In this document: positions 10,744 to 23,786 of the stretch, in pieces
Layout of the letters: each line of letters begins with the position of its first letter
Numbering within the stretch: the first letter of the stretch is position 1
NCBI GenBank assembly: GCA_950295325.1
Contig: OX485805.1
Location: forward strand, 20,323,501-20,387,500
Direction of reading: 5' to 3'
DNA length: 64,000 bases
DNA from: Polytrichum commune
Taxonomy: Eukaryota; Streptophyta; Polytrichopsida; Polytrichales; Polytrichaceae
Made by a program: the position numbers and the translations under genes
Notes under the pieces: generated by a model
What the model was told of the DNA's origin: nothing
The model's database searches: none
Seen by the model: only the letters and a program-made list of their open reading frames with translations

Positions 10744-12101
10744 TCTATTTCAACAAATCTGAGTGACTTTCATCACCAGACCATCAGAAGTACAAAGTCA
10801 AGGAGGTTAGAAATGTGGTGAATTGTGAATTGAAGTTAGTGTGCAGTATCAGATGCGAGCCCTAGTTTTTGTTTCGGGAGGATTAATAGTAAACCTTTGA
10901 GTAGGATTTACAGAAGGTACAACTTTGGTTCAGGTTGTACAGTAGATAAGACTTTGGTTCAGGTATGACTTTGTTTAAGCTTGTCTTGGTCTGCAATCTG
11001 AGAGGGTTGGCCGCTTGGCAAACTAGAACATTTATGGGCACTCATGACCATCTTGACGCGTTCGCAAAATCTGCTGGATGAGTTGCAGTTGCACATGTTT
11101 TAGTTCCGAAACTTGCTTTTCAAACTAATTAGATATCTTCCCAATGTTCTCATGGCAACATGTTTGTGCTTCTATAAATTTCACAACCAACAGATAACCC
11201 AATAAGGCAATCATATAGTGCAAAGAATGATGGCATCAAGAATTGAGGTAGGGAGATTTGACAGTGGAGCAAACAAATGGACCAATCAACACAGCAACTT
11301 GGATGTTTTCATTGATTCTGTACGAAGATTTACTGTACTGTATGCCCCAATAACTTCAAATCACACTATTGTTGGGAATGTAGATTTTGCACCTCGGATT
11401 AATTATTCCAGGCAATTAAATATCACTGTGCATTACACTAGTTTTTTACTCACGAAACTATTACATATCTTTCCCTCCACTAATACATGGCAAAACACTT
11501 TATTGAGGATGACTGGTGCATAGACCAAACTTTGAACAAATATAATTAAATTATCTACAGCTACAAATGTGATTGATTTGATGCATTACAGAAACTTCTT
11601 AACACCCAATCCTAGAATGTGTATAATATCCTTATGAGTACTGTACTTGAGTCCGTACCAATAACTTATCTGTGTGGAATATTGAAAGTCCTTTTGGAAT
11701 ATCGGTTTCTGTTTGAAAAAGTGTTCCCAGATTACATGGTTTACAGATGCCAAAACAAGTGATTGGGAGAACATTTGTGCAGTTTACAGATAACATTGAT
11801 AAAATCTTTTTACAAAACGTAAAGTACAGATCAGTCATCAATCTCTGGACTCAGACTCGGGTCAGTATGTATTATACTTGATGAAACTATTACAATGATT
11901 TTACACGACATCTGCAAGCTTTATAATCTAGTGTATATGTGCATATATGCCACAATGAAAAAACATAAGTGCAAAGTTTCATTTCAAGCATTGTCCGAAG
12001 AGGGATTTCTGGCATGGAATCGTACTCAGATTTTATATATTTTTAGGTTGGAAGTAGTCAGGCTTGTGGTGCAGGTACTCTCAGAATTGCAAACCAAGGA
12101 T
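10744..12101. other. Downstream flank of PARP-finger gene
   Basis: The first few hundred bases are probably 3' UTR. They contain an imperfect duplicated motif (ACTTTGGTTCAGGT near 10921 and 10951). The ORF at 11218-11523 has no recognised domain and no splice context. Nothing else is supported before the MITE at 12102. Confidence 0.4.
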
Positions 12102-12313
12102 CGGGGAGAACCGGCAGTTGGGTACAGATGAACCGGTTGAGTTTGAGAAATAACCGGTTGAAGTTCAAGACTGTAGGAAAATCACCAATCATTTTAGAGG
12201 AATTTATAGAATATACCCCAATTTAATAAAGGAAAACCGGAGGATGTCAACATGTAACCGGTTGGACTTGCAAACACTAGGATCTTAACCAACTATGCCC
12301 AAAAATCTCCCCG
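12102..12313 (+). repeat. MITE-A, full-length copy (212 bp)
   Basis: This is the reference copy of the commonest repeat in the window. It opens CGGGGAGAACCGG and closes AAAAATCTCCCCG, giving inverted termini of CGGGGAGA. The first third has several AACCGGTTGA-like motifs, and the centre has TTTAATAAAGGAAAACCG and ATGTCAACATGTAACCGG. Flanking bases (GGAT / ATCA) give no clear duplication. It is non-coding. Confidence 0.85.
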
Positions 12314-14908
12314 ATCATTGTTGCAAACTGGATCTTTAGACAACTTGTAAATGTTTGGCCAGTGGCTTGATGTTGTGTGGCGTGTGCATAACATTATTCA
12401 GCTCCTATCAACCATTCCATTCTAATAATAATAGTATATTGTTTCACCCGAGTTTTTCATCCTCATTCTCCAGTGCAATGCTTTGTTGTGAGAATAAATA
12501 AAGTATATTTCTGAATGGAATCTGGCTTATTCTTGGCCCCACCCAACATACAAACTCAGTTGAATAATGTTATGAGTTGTAGTTGCAACATCTTTACACT
12601 TTTACATCTAATCCACCTGATTCCAATTCTATGATGTGCATGGCATTGTCGTGCGCACTTCCAACTCCAGAGACAATTTTGGCCCTTGGACCAAATCAAG
12701 AATTCTCTCGAGTCTCACCAACCAACAATTGTGAATCATTTTATTTCAAGTTTTAGTATCGGAGTTAATGCAAATGTGACAAGAGGTCAAAGTTAGGATT
12801 TTCTCATTCTTTCTTAACAATGACATAGTAGTAACTCCCAATCTGTTAACCATTTCTTATTTCTTAAATCATATTTGACGTTGGCTTAATGGTCTTCTAT
12901 CCCAAAAACCAATAAATTGTGTTAACCATTAGAGTTATCCGTAAAGTCCCTCAAAGAGGGACAAAACCGTGGGTTTCATCCTTCGTTAAGAAACCTTTCT
13001 ATTAAAAGCTTGTTAGCCCCCCGTGCGCACGGGGGGGGGGGGGGGGGCACTCATAGTAAATTTTTGGAGACACCTGCGACAACCACTTATTTTCAAGAGG
13101 GGGTATTATCTTTAAGAATTAAAATATTAGGAGTCCTTAAAGTAGAATTTTTTTTACCAAGCTTAAAATTTTAATACCCTATTGGTAATTGGAAATCTAG
13201 AATGCATTCAATATTAATTTCCCTATTTTTAAAAAAACTTTTGGATAGCCTTTAATTTTTAGCCAAAGCAGGGACGGCGTTTGCATTGTGAATTGGCATT
13301 TTAACAATGGGATTGCAATGTTGTGGTATGGCAAGAAGAAAACACAATAGAAATTAATTACACCAACAAGATTGTAATGGAGACTGCAAGTAGAGTACAA
13401 CCTTTAGTGTGCTAAGAAATTGTCCAACATTTGCAAGATAGCAAGAGTTCGTACAACATTAGCAAATGAATTTCAAACATCAAATATTGTCTCAAATATA
13501 CCCCTTCGTGTCGACATTTGAACATAATGGAGTTCAAAGTATCCTTAATGAAGAGAAACCTCCATGGAATAAAATCGAGCCCTCCATCTTCTTTGATGAA
13601 GCAAAATGTGGTCCCTTACACATGTTATATTGCATGATATATTTTTTATAATTGGTTTCCAACATTATTTCGCCCCTATAGTTAATATAGAATTCTTCAA
13701 AATTTTACCTCGAATGAATATTAAATACCCTATATTTCATTGCATATCGTTTCTAAAGTACCGCTAGTGCCCCTCCCCCCCCCTGGGTTGTTAGCTTGTC
13801 GTGTCTTGAAGTCTACTTTGAAAATTGGGTGAAACTTTTTGGACCTCGTATTGTCATCCCAAAATTTTGAAACAACCTTGGAATCTAAAATAGGGTATGC
13901 CCATGGGACCTGTCATCCTAAATCCAGGATCCACTGATGCAAGGGTGGATTGGCCTACCCATCCTAGTAGGACAAGCTAAGAAGCCAATTTTTAATACTC
14001 CAACACCACTCTTTGATTATGGCAATTTAAGCATCAAAAAAACATGGGTGACCTTATGCATAGGCTCTCAAACTCACGTTTTAGCCAACTCAACATGGTT
14101 TTGATGTTGAGACTTTACAAATAACTCCATTGCATCTACGTTTTGAGCACATAGTGCTATCTCAATGTAACAGGTGACTTTTCATTTCATTTTCAATTAA
14201 GAAGAATGACACATTAGGCCCACATACCTCATACAAAGCTCAAGAGCATTCATGGACGCCGATTGTCACCCTACATTTCATAAATCCATCTGCCAAAAGT
14301 TCATCAACATTCTATTACATACACTACACAACATTGTTTGTAACTATCTCCTAGACTTAGGTCCCACACACAACTGAACCGTGTCATGACATTGAGTTCT
14401 TGCCTAAATACTATGTTACCAGGCTAAAATGGGTTGAGTTCACACTGGGAAGCACTTTACACTTCTACTTGAACTACATTGATATGTGCAATTAGGTTGC
14501 CTCTTGACCCATGCAGATTACCTTGGATCAATATTAGATCACAAAAAACCAATTTATTTATTCATCTGAATACCAACCTCAGAAAAAAAAAATTGGTGTT
14601 TATTTCTTATTGTGGTAATAATAGTTGAATTAGTGTGGAATGTCAACAAATCAAGGATGGGGAACCTAATTGCACGTATCCGTGTAAGTATATGGACAAG
14701 GATTTGTCCAATCTTCACACTCATACTCTACAATTACCTTCATTGCCACGTACAAGCAACGGAATCTTCTTCCCTATTGCAAGTTTTGGCAGCGTTCATG
14801 ATCATGAAGACTTTCTAGATAGAATCTGTGACAAACATGACCATTTCCGGAGTCCACCACCTTCTTCATCTTCATAGTCAAGGAGTCCATTAACTTAGAC
14901 ATCTCAAA
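12314..14908. other. AT-rich intergenic DNA without a gene
   Basis: No coding family was recognised. A run of 17 G is at 13031-13047 and a C-rich tract at 13772-13784. Short ORFs (for example 13466-13651) have no supporting features. Confidence 0.5.
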
Positions 14909-17900
14909 TACACCCTAAACTTTATAATATCTACCTCCATAATGTCTCACACTCTAATATCCCGAAACCCTAGGGAACGGATGTTTGTAGTTCAAATCTC
15001 ACTCCTTACTGTCACCTTTCTCTCCCTTATATCACGAAAATTTTCATTAATGCAACCACTTAAGAAGTGAACCCCCACATCCTCGCATTACGTCATGTGT
15101 CAATATGTGGAGTGTCTTCTTCTTCTTCTTATGTTACTTGTTGAATGTTGGTGCATGCGTCCGCCACATCGCCTGGGAAGGCCAAGTGGCACGGGGTGAT
15201 CACACCCCCATTACATTCTGTAACCACGTGCGATAATGGGGTATTTAATGGGGGGGGGGGTATTTATGCACCTTTCAATATTTTTTCCCTCCCTATTTGT
15301 AGATATAAAGCTACTTTGACTTATTTTGTAGCACCCTATATTTATTTGTAATTGTTTAGAGAGGTTAATTTTTGGCACCATATTTTTTTTTAATCGTACA
15401 AGTACCAAATAATGAACGGAATACTATAGCATTGCAAAATCGACTATGTGAGCAACAAACATTCCATATCATCCATCTTGTCATTCAATCGGTCTCAATT
15501 AGGTATACCAATGCTAAACCATTCAATGTGCCATTTACGAGACAACCAATAGCACTTGGATTATGGTTAAAAGATTACCAATCAACATGGAGATAACAAA
15601 ATGTACAAGCTAATATAGACAAGTTGTAAACGCGGATAGAAAAAAACAAGAAATACAATCAATTGTCACAAGACAAGACATTTTGCACAACTATCTACTC
15701 CCAAAAATAAAAGATTGCATTCAAATGAAAGAAAGCTAAATACAAAATTACAAATATTTACATTTAATTGTGTTCACAAACATATTCAACCTTGTACCAA
15801 ATATTTACAATGTGAAGGGTTAGGATATAACTATGTACCCTCCAATACATGTCAAGGTACATGTCAATATCCTTTACAATATCATGATTAGACTAAAAAA
15901 ATCAAGAGGTTTAAATCCAATGATGATGAATGGTTTAAACTAATTGTTGGTATGAGGCGGACAACTTTCAAAGTCTCCAACTGCTCCATTATGTCTTCCT
16001 CCAAGGCAAAGCGCAATCCTCTGAGTCTACCACAGTGAGGTTGCTAAATGTTATAGCGCACCATTGATCATCTACAAAAGGTAGTTGTAACAAAAAGACA
16101 ATCAATAGAATGTTGGCATATTGGACACTACTAGGAAGACAAGTAAGAGAACAACAAAAATTGATGAAGAATGAACCACAAGCCAACCTTAATTCTCATA
16201 ATTTCATGGCTTAAAAACTAGGTTTTTAGGTTTAGAAATTTGAACATACTCATTCAAAAATCTATACAAGACCAAACAACAAGCAAAGGTGCAAATTCAA
16301 GGTTTAGGAAAACATAATACCTAGCTTCCTCCGAATTTGGATTGTTAGTTAATTCATCATCTTCATGCATTTGAAAAGTCTAATACATGCTTATCACTTC
16401 AACCATCCAATGCTCATTAATAAACGACATCTTTGAATGAAGCAAGAGAACTTCATAGATTAAATAACACCTACTAACTTAGAAAACATTTTCTACACCA
16501 ATTATTCATAATTTGTACATTAGAGAACAATTAGTCATTTTGTGATATGGGTATGGGGTCATAACTAATATCCTACATCGCTATTAATTTCATGTAGATT
16601 TTTTAACAAACTCATTGAAGGAATTTTCATCAACCGGATCAAGCTCAAACACATCCCTCTCTATGTCAAATGATAGTCATTGTGCAAATTACGGTATTTA
16701 CATCAATCCAAATAGAATATGAGTGGTCATATTTGAATTTAAAGTGTCCAAGGACTTTTCTAAAATAATTAAAATAAATCATAAAACCAAATATGAGAAT
16801 ACTTTTTTTTTTGTCATTGTTCACCTTCCGATTAAGAAGGTCAATGAGATGCCTGCAACTTCCCCACCTTATACTACCTTCCGTCTCATTTTCTAAACTC
16901 GTTATATACACCACGTATCATGGTCAACTCCATTGAGCACACATGTAGTTTGTAAAATTTTGGAAGGTCTTCCCCTAGTCCTCCTAACAGTTGATTTAAT
17001 TGTAGATGAGATAGTTGTCGTACTTCTCTGCATAAAATACACTCCACAATCTATCCCAAGACCCAACAACGTTAGTTTTTTAGAAAATGAAGCATTGATG
17101 TAATCATCAACATCTCATCTTTCTACACTCACATTCAGGTCTTGTAACTCTTCATCTTTCTATATCTCAAATTTAGGAGGGTGTCGGAAATCAATAGCAT
17201 GTCGTTGAAAAACGATCAGTGAAAGGGGAAAATCAGGAAGTTGGAGTTTGAAATCGACTCTTACCGCACGAGAGCGGAGCAAGCCAAATCTTTGGCTCTC
17301 GTGAAACACCCTCTATGAATGCTATAGAGCAAAGAAGAAAGCTCCAAAAAATGTGTCTTACCTACCGCCTTTGTACCGCTTCATTGTTTCACGCTTTACC
17401 AACGCAAGACCTCCTACCTGAACGCTTCACCGCCTTCACGCTACTATGCTTGCCCAAACCCTAAGCAAGCCCAAAGGCTATTGAGAAGTCACAACATTTA
17501 TTCTCCCAATAAAATCCACAACATTTCCTACCATACTAACACATTTCATTCAAATTTGGATAGAATTTACACGATATTCATTTAGATAGTCAAACCCATA
17601 ATTGTTCTATTGATCTTACTACACACATTTTGGGGGATCCAATATCTATGACCCTATTTTTTTTTTCTACTGATTACTAAAATGGAGGAATTATTCACCA
17701 TCCTATTTTACATATAATCATGTAGGGGACATATTTCCAATGCTATGGCAGATCTAACGAATTTATAAAATTTACCCTCAACGAATTAAATTGACCTTAT
17801 TTTTTATCTCACGTGGTTTCTAAAATTCCGATAGTCACCTCCCCGAGCCAAGTGGAGTGGACCACACTAACGTAGGTGACGGAAGAACGAATTCAAATTG

Positions 17901-18046
17901 TCCTCACATCTCCTTTATGTTATTTCATAATATCACATGCTACACTAATTCTATAGTATCATACATCCATGTTAACACTACAAACCCCTATAATATCACG
18001 TGCACTTTGGTTGCCACGGGTGTGATACTACGGAGTTCATAGTGTA
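14909..18046 (+). repeat. MITE-B copy 1, split by a larger insertion
   Basis: The two parts (14909-15189 and 17856-18046) together make a 472 bp element whose intact relative (471 bp) lies on the minus strand at 50407-50877. The left end begins TACACCCTAAACTTTATAATATC and the right end is its inverted counterpart (TACACTATGAACTCC in reverse complement), so imperfect TIRs of about 25 bp are present. The insertion between the parts duplicated GCCAAGTGG. Confidence 0.8.
15190..17846. mobile_element. Probable non-autonomous Mutator-like element, 2.66 kb
   Basis: The segment lies between exact 9 bp repeats GCCAAGTGG (15181-15189 and 17847-17855), and the uninterrupted MITE-B copy at 50.4-50.9 kb has this motif once, acting as a related empty site. 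Nine-base target duplications are typical of Mutator-like elements. The ends are weakly inverted: CACGGGGTGATCAC on the left and TCGGGGAGGTGACT (reverse complement) on the right, and both reach AACCACGTG about 32 bases in. No transposase was recognised inside; the interior is AT-rich with only short ORFs. Superfamily assignment is inference. Confidence 0.65.
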
Positions 18047-18991
18047 ATTCACAGTGAAAGTTGAGTTAGAAGTTAGTCAACAAGTGTTAAATATTCTTTA
18101 GAAGACAACATACATAGTACATCCACTCCTCCTTTATTTGCTTTTGCTTCCAAGTGTTGGTGTGCAAGATGCAAGACTAACTTAAGTGCTAGGTGCGAAT
18201 ATTGTACCACTCGACTGCATGCAAAATACTTGAAGAAAATAGTTGTTTCTATTAAGTTACACATAGATATATTCATATCATCCTACGAGACCTAGTAACA
18301 TACACATTTGGTATCTTTAAAATCTCTCAATGTGTTTGGCCATTGTCACGATTCGCAATCACTTCCATCTATTAAGTTCACAAGTCATGCTTTCAAAAGT
18401 AGACACATATTTAGGGATATGTGCCCAACAATAATGATGATTAAATATACAAGCTATTTGTATATAGATATGTATCTATAAGAACATCATCGCATCTTTG
18501 TTCAAGTTGTACTCCAAATCGACAATGAAGGGGCTTGTGGAGTACTTTATGGAGAGGCCTCAACATTATAGTGGGGAAGATACCACCATTACAGAATACC
18601 CATGATTGCTACTTCATATGTAATATCATAATCCAAAATATGTGATATATTAGTAGTCATGTGTAAATTTCAATAAAAAAATAATAGTGTAAAGTTTAAT
18701 ACAAATCTTGAAGTATTATAAAGAGAACTCTTTCTAATATTGAAAGATAATTGACTAGGGTAGAGAAGTCACCATGTTGTCCCAATAAGATAGAGTCGCC
18801 TCTTAATTTTGGTGCTTCTATATCTCACCTATACCTATGTTGATTGGTGTAGAGGGAGATATGCTGGGATGCGGTGGTATCGTTATAGCTCTCAAAAATA
18901 ATGTATAAATAGAAAGAGGTGTGATGTTATCAATGGAGATGCTCTTAGGAACAAGGTCAGTTAGACATTTCTTCCTATGCCACTCAAACTT

Positions 18992-19023
<32 letters not shown>

Positions 19024-19101
19024 CTTAGGGTTTGCTGCAGATTTGTCTATGGTACTTTTGTAAATGACACATGAATTGTTTGGGTGGTGGTAGACTATGA
19101 T
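18047..19101. other. Intergenic DNA with a (GA)n microsatellite
   Basis: No gene was recognised. A (GA)n tract of about 28 bases lies at 18994-19021. Confidence 0.55.
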
Positions 19102-19318
19102 CAAAGAGAACCAACAGTTAGTTACAAATGAACCGGTTGAGTTTGAAAAATAACCGGTTGAAATTCAAGACTGTAGGAGAATTACCGATCATGTTAGAGG
19201 AATCTATAGAAGAATATACCCCAATTTAATAAAGGAAAACCGAAGGATGTCAACGTGTAACTGGTGGACTTGCAAACACTAGGATCTCAACCGATTCTTA
19301 TGCCCAAAAATCTCCCCA
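19102..19318 (+). repeat. MITE-A copy
   Basis: This near-complete MITE-A starts at a degenerate CAAAGAGAACC and ends AAAAATCTCCCCA. All internal landmarks are present, including both AACCGGTTGA motifs and CCCAATTTAATAAAGG. It has small insertions relative to the 12102 copy. Confidence 0.8.
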
Positions 19319-19513
19319 GTCACTGATGCTAAGTTAGATGCTGATTCAACAAGTGAGGTAACTTGGACAAAGTGTAGGAACTTACACCAGATCCAGAGTC
19401 CAGATATGGATTTGTAAAGTGGTGCAGTACTTCACTTGTGGGAAGGCGTGCTAGTAAACTATGTAACTTACATAGCACATTTTATCCTGATCCCACAGGA
19501 CCCACGGAGGGAG

Positions 19514-19843
19514 CAGTACACAAAATGTGATATTTAGTGTTTGATACACTAAATACGAACGCATACACTAAATATCAATAACCCTATGAAAGTAAGTAAC
19601 ATTAAATGTAAACTCAAACACTAAATATCAACAATGGTAATATGTGGAAGTTACATGTTTGAATTTAGTGTTAGTAAGGATACGGGAAAAAAAGGATATA
19701 CTAAGGGAGGTGGTAGTAGGGAAGGTAGCGGCACATTTATGTCCAACACTAATTGTCAAAGAATTGAAAGTTAGTGTTGAGCATGGTAGGGTGGTAACAA
19801 CACTAAATATAATCAAACACTAAATATCATATTCTGTGTAGTG
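19514..19843. repeat. MITE-D, 330 bp with 32 bp inverted ends
   Basis: The termini CAGTACACAAAATGTGATAT... and, in reverse complement, CACTACACAGAATATGATAT... match at about 29 of 32 positions and share TATTTAGTGTTTGAT exactly. The motif ACACTAAATAT recurs internally. The flanks GGAGGGAG and CTAGGGAG agree at six of eight positions, which could be an old 8 bp duplication of hAT type, but this is uncertain. There is no coding content. Confidence 0.7.
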
Positions 19844-20419
19844 TCTAGGGAGATCTTCTTTCATTTTGTAACTACAAATTCAAAACCATCTCTTCCATTA
19901 GTTTTGTTGACGCATGCAATATGCTCATCTCTCTTGGTTGTAATGAGCGCTATGACTTCATTGTGCTCCTAGTTGGGTTGCCGCGGTTTCTTTGCACGAA
20001 TCTCACAAAGAGCTCATGCCAATCTATGCTTTCCCTTTGCCATTTCCCTTTGATTCGGTGCTCGCAACAAGGTGCTCTGCAAAATACGATCCAATTGCCA
20101 AAACTGGAAGCCAACAACACTTGTAATAAGCAACTGCCACCACCTGCCACCATTGTGAAAGAAACACAACCTTTCACCCAAACCAGCAAAATGCAATGGT
20201 GCTCTCTGACACGATGCTCTGGAATGGTGCTTGGTGGTAAGTTATTTGTTCCAAATGTGAGGTGGTGGGATAACCCCCCTTTTCTGCAGTATCCCCGCCA
20301 ATTTTAGGCCACGAGTGATGAGCACCATTGCACCTTACCATTGCACTATCATCAATATTAAGTCATTGTCATGTTGGCATCCACATCTTATCTCCAAAGT
20401 GGGTGTGAAATCTAGTTAA

Positions 20420-20972
20420 GGGCCACTTCACATACAAGATTGAAGGTCTATGACCATTGCAATCTAAGAGCTCACATTGGTCGAAAGGGCGGAGACCGTC
20501 CAAGTTCACTTCACACACAAAGGTGAAGGCCTAAAGGTCCACATAAGACTTCATGGATGAAAAGTCTACATGGAGTCCTACATGTCAGACTATGGATAAG
20601 GTTTCATGGTCTTCCGGAATTTTCGTTAGGCCCACCTCCACACAAATTCCAGGAGACCATGATTTTTTTGAATATTTTTTCCAACATGACAAATTGCAGA
20701 GCAGATTCCAGAACAGACTAACACCCCCAAGTAATTCTCTCAAATTGATAGAGTTTGAGACACATTATATTAAACCAAATCCTCCCCTCTTTTTCCGCCA
20801 ACAAAATATGCAATGATCCCGCAACATGATCCATTCTCACTTCACACTATGCTTGAGAACCTGTGACTACATAAAACGGCTTCCCCAACACCCATGGTAC
20901 GGCCTTTGGATGAGAGCCAAGGATCCTCACCATTACAAGGTCGCGGCTCTTGGCTCATGTGTGCAGTGGCCC
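20420..20972 (+). repeat. MITE-C copy 1 (553 bp, TAA duplication)
   Basis: The inverted ends GGGCCACTTCACA and TGCAGTGGCCC extend inward (GGCTCTTGGCTCATGTGTG on the right). TAA occurs on both sides (20417-20419 and 20973-20975), typical of PIF/Harbinger or Tourist MITEs. Related copies are at 38270, 57773 and 59423. Confidence 0.8.
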
Positions 20973-23265
20973 TAAGTTACCACCGCTCCACTATCAACCT
21001 ACCATTGCTTTTAGCACTAGGTGTAAAAGGTGCTTAAAATAAGTATGCCCACAGTATTTACCATAAATAGTGTTGTTGTCTTCGGATTGAAGATTGGTTG
21101 CTCTGCATGTCGATTGCTAAAGTGCTGTGAGAGCACAATCATGGTGCTTGTCACTCATGGCTCCAGTCTGCAGAAGCTAGTCTAACAAAGAAAAATATTT
21201 CTAGGATATTCTTCTGTGAGGTTAATGCAAAGCTGCAGGCAGGATGCCTCTTGGCCGCTCATCAAACCTCCAAGTGTCGCTGCATCCAATCTCCTAGGGC
21301 ATGCAGGGCATGCGTGTAAGGACAGCCTCCCGCAATTAATGGTGTTGAAATACTATAATACAGAAGCACACTGCACTTATGATCACCACTACAAGTTAAA
21401 CTTATTAACTTTAACCTGGCCGGTGTGTGTGAGTCCTCTCCTCGATCAACTCCTGGCAATCAGGGATTGAGTATGTTCTCTTTTGAATGCGTGGCAATTG
21501 CAAGCTTTATGGAAGTCCAGTGCAGCGGCTACATTTTAGTTCATGGTATCCTGGCCTATTACCGATATGTGACCTCAAACCGAGCTCTAGGAGGCGGATG
21601 ATGTATGACAATGGATAATGCTTTCATCTGACGGTATTAGGTAGAAGTGACTATGCAAATGGATAAAATGTAACACAACATAAACAGTTTGGATGACAGT
21701 TTAATTAAATTCCAGCGACGATTGTAAACATGAATGATAAAGATGCTGTATTTATGCAGATGATACTCTCGATTAATGAACCCATTAAAAATTTTAATTA
21801 GCTCAATCAGCATAATGCATCTACTCACTCTAACTTGAATTAAGCTCCATAATGTTCTCAACCTTGAATTGGGCGGGATGTTGACTTAAAGAGCCTCCTT
21901 CTTACAACCATGCATTCATACACTTACTACACTTTTATGTGGTGTATTTCATGAGTGCAACACCTCTTGCACGTATTGAAGCCAACATCTAATTGTCATT
22001 TGTGAGTCTTCAATCTCTTCTTTGAGAATCATTGTTTTGCATTGCTTGTAATATTTCTAAACTAGACTACTCATTGTTATATTGTGCAAGAGTATAACCA
22101 GCATACAAATAAGGATGTAATCTAGAAGAATTGCAATTACAAATGCTTGCTCTCTATCTACTTTGTTTCTAGGGAGCTGACAAGGCTCGACAAGAATGTG
22201 GTGTGACATTGACTCCAAAAGAATATATTTAACATCCAAAGTTGTGAATCTGCATGCACAAAATATGCATGAATCTGAGTCAGACAAATATTTCGATTCG
22301 AAGCAATATCAATCTTTTACACAAATACAAAACCCTGAGGGCATAACAAGGTCGACTGATGTTTCTTGGGCAGATATATATTGTGCCTTAATAACAAAAA
22401 AATCATTAGATAATCAGGTCAAACTCAGGATCACCTTTCCCATGCAAGATCAATGGCTGACATAAATGTGTACAGGTTCATAGGAAGGAATTGGTGGTGT
22501 GGGTGAAACCTGCATGTCCATACAATCAGCAAATGCAACAACAACATTTAGTGCCAACTTGGGCTGTTTTGTCAAGGTAATTCTTCAAAACAATAATCGA
22601 GCAGCTTTACAGTACAAGAATTGTAAGAACTGTATAACCGCATCTATTCCTCCATAAGACTATTATATAAGCATAGGGCTGGACTTAATAGTCACAAAAA
22701 CAATACACACCTCCGAAGTGCTAGGCGCAGCTCTAGAACGAAGATTGCCTTCGAGATGTAGCCAAGGTTTTGTGTCCGTGGGTACAGCTGTATGATAGCA
22801 CCTAACACATAATCAGCGAAAATATAGAAGCACGATTCTCATAGTTTGCAGGAGAAGTATAGCCCACTGGGCCAAAACAGGTCTGGCAAGAAGAGCCTAC
22901 TGCACCTATTGAACATAAATTTGAGCAGGGGTGCATCAACATTTTAAGATACAAAAACATGCCTCAACTAACATGTCAGTAATCAAAGTCAAAAATTCCC
23001 CTCCAACCAGAGCTTCTTCAGAATCCACATCAACAGAGAGCTCCACACTCATGCAGGAAAAGCTGCCCGATTTCCTTGGCAACTGTATTCAAGCCCGCAC
23101 ACAACATCACATGACTACCCATCGGACAAATGGAAGTAGCATTGATCCTCGATGTAGACTTATGAAACCCTTGTATAGAGTTGTGCTCAACAATCTTTTA
23201 TCACATGACTCTGCAAATCTAGGATACTGACAACTCTCATGAGGACCAATTTCTGAATCCCACAC
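20973..23265. other. Region without a confident gene
   Basis: Several short frames occur on both strands, but none has a recognised domain. Pieces between 22300 and 23260 may belong to the broken minus-strand gene whose exon-like remnants lie at 23266-23786; for example, the frame open on the minus strand at 23107-23346 continues past the proposed donor. Confidence 0.4.
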
Positions 23266-23786
23266 CTTGTCTTTCATGCTGGATGGCAAAGAATCAGCTC
23301 CACAAGGAGAACACACTTTGGATCTGAGAATCGCATCCAGGTACATTCGAAAAGCTACCCAATCATCTGAGCTGCACGCACAAATCCAATGTCCTCCTCA
23401 AAATTCTTCCCACTAATTTCCTAAATATTGGCATGTTTTTATAAAAAAGAAACAAAGAGTACCCAGGAGAAGGGCTCTTTGCACTTGTATGTTCCCAGTA
23501 CCCACATTCAATGTCCACCAACTATAAAGGAAGCAAGACCTCTAAACCTTCAAGACTTCTGTACAAACATGATAGAACCCTCGCAATGTGATAGGCTGCA
23601 ACAACATGTAAGAATCATAACAACCTCAACAGGCAAATCTTGCAAGGAACTCCAAAGCAATATGGCCCTCCACGTACAAAGCAAACTGCATGCACACCTA
23701 GATTTAAGAAATTTTCGAACACAATGGCCGCCTCCTCATAACGATGCAGATGCACAAGCTTTGGAATATGGTGGCATCTTTTCCAT
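23266..23786 (-). pseudogene. Exon-like remnants of a TPR protein, possibly NatB auxiliary subunit (NAA25-like)
   Basis: Three minus-strand segments look like exons with matching phase-1 boundaries. Segment a (23786-23698) contains LVHLHRYEEAAIVFENFLNL. Segment b (23595-23548) gives AYHIARVLSCLYRSLE. Segment c (23366-23266) gives DDWVAFRMYLDAILRSK. Joining a to c, with or without b, keeps the frame. The pattern of a Tyr/Ala-rich helical hairpin followed by DDW, then an aromatic residue and YL, resembles the region of the NatB auxiliary subunit that includes a conserved PDDW motif. The remainder of that large (about 1000-residue) protein was not found, so this is a fragment or pseudogene. The family call rests on recalled motifs only. 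If wrong, it is still probably a helical-repeat protein fragment. Confidence 0.35.
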
